The notes beneath the pieces are model-generated. The model saw only the letters and a list, made by a program, of their open reading frames with translations. It was not told where the DNA came from and made no database searches. The position numbers and the translations under genes are program-made. Of a DNA stretch of 64,000 bases, positions 58,089 through 64,000 are shown piece by piece (the first letter of the stretch is position 1; each line of letters begins with the position of its first letter). The stretch covers positions 1-64,000 of the forward strand of contig CABQLY010000008.1 in assembly GCA_902465155.1 (NCBI GenBank). Reading direction: 5' to 3'. Origin of the DNA: an uncultured Oscillospiraceae bacterium (GTDB lineage Bacteria; Bacillota; Clostridia; Oscillospirales; Acutalibacteraceae).

Positions 58089-58117
58089 ATTATACCGCAT
58101 GGCATGACAAAAGTCAA
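58089..58117 (-). promoter_or_regulatory. Promoter of the AbrB gene
   Basis: Minus strand TTGACT (58112-58117), 17 bp, TATAAT (58089-58094). The rest of the 367-base spacer up to 58353 shows no gene or clear structure. Confidence 0.8.
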
Positions 58118-58353
58118 CAGCTTTTCTAATATTTTACAGTTTGGTAATATTTTGAGCGGTTTTTCGGGGCAGTCAGACAAACTTCGACAGCTTTATTTTG
58201 TGAATTTACCATTTTTGGCGCGGCAACCCCCGAAACAGGGCGGCGTTTTCTTTACGATAAATGAATAGAAAGGCGGTTCATTTAGCGGTTTGTTTACCCA
58301 TGGCGATTAAAGCGGTAATGGCCAACTAAAAGCCGGCACATGGCTTTAAGGCT

Positions 58354-59100
58354 TTAATTGGCACTGCCTAAGGGGGCAAAATCGCACTCTAACCGGCAGG
58401 CAAACATAATTTCATCGTTTTGGTTTTGCCCTTTAGCCAAAAAGCCGCTCTCGTTCTTTTCGTAAAAAAGGTACAGCCGGGTTCCCAGCACAACCTCCTT
58501 GCGGTAATCTATTTGAAAGGCTTTCAGCGGCAGCGGCGCGGCCGGGTGAATGGCGTTTAAAACATAGTTGGCGTATTTGGTGTTGTTTACATGGCCGTTT
58601 AAATCCAAATCGCAAAAGCCGGCGTCTACCGTGTAGGCCGGCTTGGCAGCGGTAAAATCTTTAATTTTGCAAAGCTTGCTTTCCAGCATTACTTCGGGGT
58701 AAAACCCGTTGGAAAACGGGTATAGATCCGGCACCGAAAGAAACCTGCGTTTTACGTTGTCAATTACAACCCACTCCGAGCTGCCAATGATCAGCCGCTC
58801 GCCGTTTAAAGCCTCAATACAGTATTCCCGGCGGTAATTTAGCCGGTTGGGGGCCAGCGGCCAGGTTTTTGCAATAACCCTTTGGTAGCTTTTTGGGGCT
58901 TTAAAAATTTTAAATTTAACCCGCGTTAACACCCAAAGGTACCCCCGCCGCAGCATATCCTCAAACCCAACGCCAAGCTCCTGCGCGTGCTGCGCGGCCG
59001 CGTCTTGAAACAAATCTAACACCGCGGCGGGCTTTATGCAGTTGTAGCGGTCAAAATCGCTGCCGCGCAGGGTGTATTCCCTTTTCCAAAGCGTATTCAT
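58354..59100 (-). CDS. Acyl-ACP thioesterase (FatA/FatB-like)
   Basis: 248 residues from the ATG at 59100 (AAAGGAG upstream); a further 70 in-frame codons upstream cross the promoter and are rejected. Two hot-dog domains: N-terminal (about 1-135) and C-terminal (about 150-245). The second has D-L-N-G-H-V-N-N-T-K-Y-A-N-Y (about 160-173), the catalytic Asn/His segment of the acyl-ACP thioesterase family. Releases fatty acids from acyl carrier protein in the cytoplasm. Single gene. Confidence 0.92.
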   Translation of the reverse strand: MNTLWKREYTLRGSDFDRYNCIKPAAVLDLFQDAAAQHAQELGVGFEDMLRRGYLWVLTRVKFKIFKAPKSYQRVIAKTWPLAPNRLNYRREYCIEALNGERLIIGSSEWVVIDNVKRRFLSVPDLYPFSNGFYPEVMLESKLCKIKDFTAAKPAYTVDAGFCDLDLNGHVNNTKYANYVLNAIHPAAPLPLKAFQIDYRKEVVLGTRLYLFYEKNESGFLAKGQNQNDEIMFACRLECDFAPLGSAN

Positions 59101-59179
59101 TTTAAATTCTCCTTTGCGCTTTTTTAACCGACAATTGGCAAACGGCAATTTTGCCCTGTACCAAACAATGTGCAGCTTT

Positions 59180-59208
59180 AGTGTAGCACAAGGGGGTAAA
59201 ATTGTCAA
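59180..59208 (-). promoter_or_regulatory. Promoter of the acyl-ACP thioesterase gene
   Basis: Minus strand TTGACA (59203-59208), 17 bp, TACACT (59180-59185). Confidence 0.75.
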
Positions 59209-59243
59209 CTTTTCGGCCGGGCGGCGCAAAATTTTGGCAAGGC

Positions 59244-59272
59244 TTGCAAACCGGCGCCAAAAGCGGTATAAT
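59244..59272 (+). promoter_or_regulatory. Promoter of the membrane XRE regulator
   Basis: TTGCAA (59244-59249), 17 bp, TATAAT (59267-59272). Back to back with the thioesterase promoter. Confidence 0.8.
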
Positions 59273-59345
59273 AGCAGTGTAATAACCGTAATACCAAGGC
59301 CTAATTGCACAACAAAATACTACAACACCAACTTTGGGGGATGTT

Positions 59346-59981
59346 ATGGAAGATATTAAAGCCATTGTGGCAAAAAACATTACCGAGCTGCGCCTGTTAA
59401 ATAACCTGACCCAGCTGGAGCTAGCCGAAAAGCTGAATTACTCCGACAAAACCGTTTCAAAATGGGAGCGCGGGGAATCTACGCCCGATATTTCGGTATT
59501 GGTGCAAATTGCCGAGCTTTTTGGCGTTTCGTTAGATTATTTAGTAAAGCCCGAAGGCATGGATCAAACGGTTTTGGAGGAAAAGCAAAGCGAGACCAAA
59601 TACAACCGCAAGGTAATTGCCTACATTAGCGAAAGCGTTGCCTGGTTTATTGCGGTTTTTGCTTTTATTATTACCAGCCTTGTTACCAACAAAGCAACCT
59701 TTCAGTGGCTGTATTTTGTTTACGCGCTGCCGGTGGTATTAATTGTTAAGCTGGTGTTTAACTCCATTTGGTTTAACCCGCGCAACAATTATTTTATTAT
59801 TTCGGCTTTGCTGTGGTCGGTTTTAGCTACCATACATATTACCTTTTTGTACTTTAAAATAAATGTTGCCCTAATTTACCTGCTGGGGTTGGCCGGGCAA
59901 ATTGTTATTATTTTGTGGTCGTTTATAAAAAAGCCAAAAAAACACCCCAAAGCCGCCGGGGCCAAAGGCCGGCAAAACTAA
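59346..59981 (+). CDS. XRE helix-turn-helix protein with four-helix membrane domain
   Basis: 211 residues from the ATG at 59346 with GGGGG six bases upstream. HTH_3 domain (about 5-66) with L-T-Q-L-E-L-A-E-K-L-N-Y-S-D-K-T-V-S-K-W-E-R-G-E-S. After a charged linker come four hydrophobic helices (about 95-113, 120-138, 145-165 and 172-192) and a Lys-rich end. Membrane-tethered XRE regulators of this shape are common in Firmicutes; the signal is unknown. Own promoter; single gene. Confidence 0.87.
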   Translation: MEDIKAIVAKNITELRLLNNLTQLELAEKLNYSDKTVSKWERGESTPDISVLVQIAELFGVSLDYLVKPEGMDQTVLEEKQSETKYNRKVIAYISESVAWFIAVFAFIITSLVTNKATFQWLYFVYALPVVLIVKLVFNSIWFNPRNNYFIISALLWSVLATIHITFLYFKINVALIYLLGLAGQIVIILWSFIKKPKKHPKAAGAKGRQN

Positions 59982-59987
59982 AAACAC

Positions 59988-60016
59988 TTGCAATTTTGCC
60001 AATTTAAAGGTATAAT
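59988..60016 (+). promoter_or_regulatory. Promoter of ricT
   Basis: TTGCAA (59988-59993), 17 bp, TATAAT (60011-60016). The leader to the ATG at 60176 is about 150 bases with no recognised element. Confidence 0.8.
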
Positions 60017-60175
60017 AATAGCGTTCGTTACCCGTTGGCCAAAGCTAAGGCGGAACAGCAGTGTTTGCTGCAGCCAAAAAGCTTTTGCTTTGGCGCGCAT
60101 TGCAATTTTACCCTGCCCTGCCCGGGCCGGTTTATAAAAGCTAAGCGGCCGCCGCTTGGTTTATTGGAGGAATAT

Positions 60176-61045
60176 ATGGTTACAATTATTAGCGTTAAAT
60201 TTAAGCCGGACGGCAGATCTTACTACTTTGACCCCAACGGCAACGAATTCCACGACGGCGATATTATGGTAGTAGAAACCTCGCGCGGGGTAGAGTGCGG
60301 CTACGCCGTTGGCGGCAACCGCCAAATTCCCAAAGAGCAAATTACCGCCCCGCTGAAAAAGGTTTTGCGCCCCGCCACCGCGAACGATTTAAAACGCCTG
60401 GCTGATAATAAAGAAAAAGGCAAAAAGGCCCTGCGCTTTTGCGAGCAGCAGGTTGCAAAGCTAAAGCTGGATATGAAGCTGATTGATGTAGAGGTTGCTT
60501 TTGATTCCGGCAAAATGCTGTTTTACTTTACCTCCGACGGGCGGGTAGATTTTCGCGAATTGGTTAAAATACTGGCCTCTACCTACAAGGTGCGCATTGA
60601 ACTGCGGCAAATTGGCGTGCGGGACGAAGCAAAGCTTTTAGGCGGCCTTGGCATTTGCGGCCAGCCCTTTTGCTGCAGCCGGTTTTTAGAGAATTTTCAA
60701 CCCGTTTCCATTAAAATGGCCAAGGAGCAAAACCTCTCCTTAAATCCTACCAAAATTTCGGGCAGCTGCGGCCGCTTAATGTGCTGCTTAAAGTACGAGC
60801 AGGACGCTTACGAGTATTTAAACTCCCTAACGCCCGGCGTTGGCTCTACCGTTAAAACGGCCGACGGCATTGGCACGGTGAGCGACAGTAATGTTTTAAC
60901 CGGTATGTTAACCGTTCGATTAGGGGAGGACGGCGCCACCGTACAAAAGCTGCACCGTAAGGATGTTACCCTGCTGCGCGGCTGCAAGGGCCGCAAACGC
61001 CCCCCGAAAAAAGAGCAGCCGGCCGAACCGAAAAAGGAAAAATAA
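60176..61045 (+). CDS. ricT: PSP1/RicT (YaaT) family protein
   Basis: 289 residues from the ATG at 60176, with GGAGG 5 bases upstream; upstream in-frame codons run through the leader. PSP1 domain with G-G-L-G-I-C-G-Q-P-F-C-C-S-R-F-L (about 158-173) and S-G-S-C-G-R-L-M-C-C-L-K-Y-E (about 196-209), whose cysteines bind Fe-S clusters in B. subtilis RicT. There it forms the Y-complex with RicA and RicF, affecting RNase Y, biofilm and sporulation. The last 25 residues are a Lys/Pro/Glu tail. Usual neighbours holB and tmk are absent. Confidence 0.92.
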   Translation: MVTIISVKFKPDGRSYYFDPNGNEFHDGDIMVVETSRGVECGYAVGGNRQIPKEQITAPLKKVLRPATANDLKRLADNKEKGKKALRFCEQQVAKLKLDMKLIDVEVAFDSGKMLFYFTSDGRVDFRELVKILASTYKVRIELRQIGVRDEAKLLGGLGICGQPFCCSRFLENFQPVSIKMAKEQNLSLNPTKISGSCGRLMCCLKYEQDAYEYLNSLTPGVGSTVKTADGIGTVSDSNVLTGMLTVRLGEDGATVQKLHRKDVTLLRGCKGRKRPPKKEQPAEPKKEK

Positions 61046-61096
61046 GGAAGCGGCAAACTGTTTACAAAACATTCAACAATATTTTTAAAAAATGTC

Positions 61097-61124
61097 TTGA
61101 AAATTTTTAATTGTATGTTAGAAT
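61097..61124 (+). promoter_or_regulatory. Promoter of the ferredoxin gene
   Basis: TTGAAA (61097-61102), 16 bp, TAGAAT (61119-61124). Confidence 0.7.
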
Positions 61125-61154
61125 AGAGTTAGATTATGTTTGGAGGTGTTTTAA

Positions 61155-61325
61155 ATGGCATACGTAATTTCTGATGAATGTATTGCATGCGGTGCATGCG
61201 AGGCAGCTTGCCCTTGCGAAGCTATTGCTATGGGCGAAAAGCATTATGAGATCGACGCTGAAAAATGCGCTGAGTGCGGTGCTTGTGCTGAGGGATGTCC
61301 GGTTGAGGCTATTGCTCAGGGCTAA
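61155..61325 (+). CDS. 2[4Fe-4S] clostridial-type ferredoxin
   Basis: 56 residues, ATG behind TGGAGG. Two C-x2-C-x2-C-x3-C-P motifs: Cys9, 12, 15, 19 and Cys38, 41, 44, 48, each set giving one cluster together with the last Cys of the other. Cys21, right after the first C-P, is an extra cysteine where most ferredoxins have Val. Codon use is unlike the neighbours (GCT, GAA/GAG, GGT rather than GCC, GGC), as expected for a very highly expressed gene. Low-potential electron carrier for pyruvate oxidation and hydrogenase. Own promoter and terminator. Confidence 0.97.
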   Translation: MAYVISDECIACGACEAACPCEAIAMGEKHYEIDAEKCAECGACAEGCPVEAIAQG

Positions 61326-61332
61326 TACACGC

Positions 61333-61370
61333 AAAAAAAGGCCGTGCGGCTTTTGCCGTTCGGTCTTTTT
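61333..61370 (+). terminator. Terminator of the ferredoxin gene
   Basis: AGGCCGTGCGGC paired with GCCGTTCGGTCT (about 61339-61365), then TTTTT. Confidence 0.8.
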
Positions 61371-61413
61371 ATCTGCTTGCTAAAATTAATTTTACATAGG
61401 AGAATTTAGAACC

Positions 61414-61986
61414 ATGGAAAAACAGGTTATGGTAGAGGTTTCTGCCCGTCACATACATTTATCTCAAGAGCATTTAGAAATTTTATTTGGCAAGGGCCAC
61501 GCCCTTACCCCTAAAAAAGACCTTTCGCAGCCCGGGCAGTTTGCCTGCACCGAAAAGGTTACCGTTGTTGGCGCAAAAAAAGAACTGGCCTGCTCGGTTT
61601 TAGGCCCGGTTCGCCCGGCCACGCAGGTAGAGCTTTCTTTAACCGACGCCCGCTCTATTGGCGTTACCGCCCCGGTGCGTGAATCCGGCGATGTTGCCGG
61701 CTCCGGCAGCTGCAAGCTGGTTGGCCCGTGCGGCGAGGTTGAATTGGCCGAGGGCGTTATTGCCGCAAAGCGCCACATTCACATGACGCCGGAGGACGCC
61801 GCCAACTACGGCATTACCGACGCGCAGGTGGTTCGCGTGCAAATGAACACCGAGGGCCGCAGCCTTGTTTTTGGGGATGTTGTTGCCCGCGTAAGCCCCA
61901 AATACGCTTTAGCCATGCACATTGATACCGACGAATCGAACGCAGCCGGCATTGCGGGCGCCTGCACCGGCATTATTTTAGATTAA
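61414..61986 (+). CDS. pduL: Phosphate propanoyltransferase/phosphotransacylase PduL
   Basis: 190 residues, two PduL beta-barrel repeats. Zn ligands in A-R-H-I-H-L-S (His13, His15) and K-R-H-I-H-M-T (about 119-125). Converts acyl-CoA plus phosphate to acyl-phosphate. No bacterial microcompartment shell gene is nearby and no encapsulation peptide is obvious at the N-terminus, so it probably serves as the housekeeping phosphotransacetylase for acetate formation. AGGAGA before ATG. hemW overlaps its stop by one base. Confidence 0.95.
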   Translation: MEKQVMVEVSARHIHLSQEHLEILFGKGHALTPKKDLSQPGQFACTEKVTVVGAKKELACSVLGPVRPATQVELSLTDARSIGVTAPVRESGDVAGSGSCKLVGPCGEVELAEGVIAAKRHIHMTPEDAANYGITDAQVVRVQMNTEGRSLVFGDVVARVSPKYALAMHIDTDESNAAGIAGACTGIILD

Positions 61987-63092
61987 TGCAGCCCTTAGGC
62001 CTTTACCTGCACACCCCGTTTTGCGCCAAAAAATGCGCTTACTGCAGCTTTTACTCGCTGCCGGCGGGGCCGGCGGTTTACCGCGCGTACACCAAGGCCG
62101 TAATACAGCAATTAACCCGGTGGGGCAGCCTTTTGGGCCGCCCCGCCGATACTTTATATTTAGGCGGCGGAACCCCCACCCTGTTAAGCGCCGAGGCTTT
62201 AACCGCCATTTTGGCGGCGGCCAAAAAAGCCTTTTTGCTGCACGGGGCCGAAATCACCTTAGAGGCCAACCCGGCCGAAAATTTAGGCCCGCTTTTTCAG
62301 GCGGCAGCTAAAAAAGGGGTCAACCGGGTCTCCTTAGGGGTGCAAAGCGCAGTAGAAAGCGAGCTTTGCCTTTTAGGCCGGCGGCACCGCTTTGCCGAGG
62401 TTAAAAAGGCTGTGCAGGCGCTAAAAAACGCCGGTATTCAAAATTTTTCGTTAGACCTTATGCTGGGTATTCCGGAGCAAACGCCGCAAAGCCTTGCTTA
62501 CACGCTAAACGAGCTGCTGCAATTGCAGCCAACCCACCTTTCAGCCTATATGCTAAGCGTAGAGCCGGGTACCCCGCTGTACCAAAACAAAGCCGCGTTA
62601 AACCTGCCGGGGCCGGACGAAACCGCCGCTTTTTACCTGCAAACCTGCAGCACCTTAGAGCAGGCGGGGTTTGAGCGGTACGAAATTTCTAACTTTGCAA
62701 AAAAGGGGTTTGAATCCCGCCACAATAACAAGTATTGGCAAGGGGCCGAGTATTTAGGTATTGGCCCCTCGGCGCACTCTTTTTTAAACGGCAAGCGGTT
62801 TTACTACCCGGCCTCGCTGCAGGCGTTTTTAAACGGGGCCAAGCCGGTGGCCGACGGCAGCGGCGGCGGGTACGAGGAATACTTAATGCTGGCGCTGCGC
62901 CTAAAGGCCGGGCTTAATTTAGCCCGGCTGCGGCAGCTTTACGGCAGCCCCCTGCCGGGCAGCTTTTACCGGCTGCTAACCCGGCTAAAGCAGCAGGGCT
63001 ACGCCCTGCTGCAAAACGGCTGCGTTTCTTTAACCAATACGGGCGCGTTGGTTTCTAACAGCATTATTACCGCGCTGGCCGAATGTTTGTAA
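61986..63092 (+). CDS. hemW: Radical SAM coproporphyrinogen-III-oxidase-like protein HemW
   Basis: 368 residues. Radical SAM motif C13-x3-C17-x2-C20 in F-C-A-K-K-C-A-Y-C, then Y-L-G-G-G-T-P-T (about 57-64) and E-A-N-P (about 94-97). The HemW mark, a Cys-free HNK-type segment S-R-H-N-N-K-Y-W (about 240-247), is present, so it is a heme chaperone rather than a true HemN. ATG overlaps the pduL TAA (TAATG). Confidence 0.94.
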   Translation: MQPLGLYLHTPFCAKKCAYCSFYSLPAGPAVYRAYTKAVIQQLTRWGSLLGRPADTLYLGGGTPTLLSAEALTAILAAAKKAFLLHGAEITLEANPAENLGPLFQAAAKKGVNRVSLGVQSAVESELCLLGRRHRFAEVKKAVQALKNAGIQNFSLDLMLGIPEQTPQSLAYTLNELLQLQPTHLSAYMLSVEPGTPLYQNKAALNLPGPDETAAFYLQTCSTLEQAGFERYEISNFAKKGFESRHNNKYWQGAEYLGIGPSAHSFLNGKRFYYPASLQAFLNGAKPVADGSGGGYEEYLMLALRLKAGLNLARLRQLYGSPLPGSFYRLLTRLKQQGYALLQNGCVSLTNTGALVSNSIITALAECL

Positions 63093-63412
63093 ATCCCCCT
63101 TTTCCGCTGCTTTTGGCAAAGGGGCCGCCGCCCCTAAAAGCGCTTGAAACCCAAACTAAATTTAAGCCCTTGCTTTTACCCCGGCAAAGGGGCTGCAAGC
63201 CCTGCTATTGCAGGGTTTGTTATAGCACCTTGCGGCGTTAACGGCAACGCACGGTATGTGCTAAATTGCCGTTTTCAGCCTTGCTAAAATTTAAGCCCCC
63301 TTAAAATTAAAGCCCTAAAAAGCTTAACCCCCCGCCCCAAAGGCCGCTGGCCTTTAGGGCGGGGGTATTATTTTATGCACTTTGTTTGGTAAATGAATAC
63401 CTTTTGCGACGG
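63093..63412. other. Gene-free spacer with terminator at 63329-63365
   Basis: Holds several hairpin-forming words (GCCCTGCTATTGCAGGG about 63193-63209; AACGGCAA with TTGCCGTT about 63240-63275). A strong terminator-like stem (CCCCGCCCC-AAAGGCC with GGCCTTT-AGGGCGGGG, 63329-63365) separates the converging hemW and lipoprotein genes. Confidence 0.65.
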
Positions 63413-63823
63413 TTAATAAACGCTGGAAACCTTAACCTCGTAACGGTAAATATAAATATCTGTGTCAGAAACTAAAAACTTGAATGCGTCCTCCCCGTAA
63501 GCGGGTATATTGGTGCAAAAGGTAATGTCGGTTTTTACAAGCTTATCGTTCCTGTCGTAAAAATAAAGCTTTAAGGTTGCGCTTGAAATTTTATGGCCGG
63601 AGTTGTTTTTAACCGTGCCGGTTAAATGAATGTAGCTGTAGGAATGGGACATATAATCGGGGCCGCAGGAGGTAATTTCCAAATCGCTTTCGGTGGGCCG
63701 GCTTAACTCCTTTTGGGATTTTTGCCGGTTTAAAGCGCTCCTTGCGGTTTCAAAATCCTTGCCGCAGCCGCATAAGCACAGGCACAAAAGCAACGCCAGT
63801 GTTACTGCTATTGTTTTTCTCAT
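63413..63823 (-). CDS. Small lipoprotein of unknown function
   Basis: 136 residues. Lipobox L-C-G-C (Cys20). After a charged helical linker (about 22-45) comes a beta-sandwich of about 85 residues with H-L-T-G-T-V-K-N-N-S-G-H-K-I-S-S-A-T-L-K-L-Y-F-Y-D, the pattern of FxLYD-type (DUF3426-like) domains. Its ATGA start overlaps the stop of the partial upstream membrane gene, so the two are coupled and may act together at the membrane. Confidence 0.82.
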   Translation of the reverse strand: MRKTIAVTLALLLCLCLCGCGKDFETARSALNRQKSQKELSRPTESDLEITSCGPDYMSHSYSYIHLTGTVKNNSGHKISSATLKLYFYDRNDKLVKTDITFCTNIPAYGEDAFKFLVSDTDIYIYRYEVKVSSVY

Positions 63824-64000
63824 TTTCTAATTCGCTTAATTCCCAGCGAGGTAATAACCGCCGAGCAAAAAATACCAAACGCAATTGTAAAGGTGTAATA
63901 CCCCTCGTAAATGTAGCTTAAATTTTGGTAATAGGCCTCCTCAAGCGTTTTTCCGCCTACCGACTCAATTCTGCCAATTAAAATACCGCCCGATTTAAAA
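63820..64000 (-). CDS. C-terminal part of a membrane protein (5' end outside window)
   Basis: 59 residues are visible before the TGA at 63820-63822. They end with one hydrophobic helix (Y-Y-T-F-T-I-A-F-G-I-F-C-S-A-V-I-T-S-L-G-I) and a K-R-I-R-K basic tail. Too little is visible to name a family. The stop overlaps the lipoprotein start (ATGA). Confidence 0.6.
   Translation of the reverse strand, partial: FKSGGILIGRIESVGGKTLEEAYYQNLSYIYEGYYTFTIAFGIFCSAVITSLGIKRIRK

Overview
The window looks like chromosome of a spore-former-type Firmicute, most likely a gut-type Clostridia of the Oscillospirales/Ruminococcaceae group. The reasons are: a SipL-like DUF3794+LysM protein, an AbrB regulator with a Cys4 tail, RicT/YaaT, an L27 with a cleavable leader next to its Prp protease, GatCAB beside tRNA-Gln, a clostridial DUF2325/DUF3793/flavodoxin set, sharp sigma-A promoters (TTGACA or TTGCAA, 17 bp, TATAAT), many TTG/GTG starts behind good ribosome binding sites, and an NPQTG-anchored surface protein. 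The lineage is an inference; no 16S gene is present. No transposase, integrase, phage gene or CRISPR array was seen.

Layout. 1-2060: tail of an MMPL/YhgE-like protein, a histidine phosphatase and a small XRE regulator. 2066-5933 (minus): aspartate-to-homoserine-phosphate operon pheB-hom-thrB-lysC; lysC has a well-placed internal start for a separate regulatory subunit. 6177-9097 (plus): AI-2E family membrane protein and the DUF3794/LysM protein. 9200-14915 (minus): O-antigen-ligase-like protein, a 1091-residue degenerate P-type ATPase with a long disordered N-terminus, rlmB and a small Cys-rich protein. 15096-15860: tRNA-His, tRNA-Gln and a hairpin-rich non-coding stretch. 15858-18395 (plus): GH20 hexosaminidase and a small alarmone synthetase. 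18587-21546 (minus): DUF3781-like protein, an unrecognised 565-residue protein, and rplU-prp-rpmA. 21904-23274: brnQ. 23589-33800 (minus): RNase P RNA, nrdR, gatCAB, recR, ybaB, dnaX, SRP RNA, a GNAT enzyme, hisS, and ribU under an FMN riboswitch.

33867-45255 is an accessory carbohydrate region: a sugar oxidoreductase/isomerase pair with a divergent AraC regulator, a YerC-polysaccharide deacetylase pair, and an operon for a large wall-anchored binding protein, a surface lipoprotein resembling clan GH-A glycosidases, and an FAD oxidoreductase, behind its own AraC regulator. 45420-47200 holds a candidate orphan structured RNA and the flavodoxin/DUF3793/DUF2325 operon, with a perfect 18-bp palindrome over its predicted transcription start. 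47688-50306: a CadC-like repressor, a free-standing HMA protein and a P1B-2 ATPase. 50447-57409: maltodextrin import and breakdown (binding protein, two permeases, malQ, phosphorylase) without an ATPase gene. 57738-64000: AbrB regulator, acyl-ACP thioesterase, membrane XRE regulator, ricT, an 8Fe ferredoxin, pduL, hemW and a lipoprotein pair cut by the window edge.

The least explained items are the pseudo-P-type ATPase, the NPQTG/GH-A/FAD surface cluster, and the promoter-terminator RNA unit at 45421-45600. No defence or mobile system is present, so any new biology here is most likely in these three.
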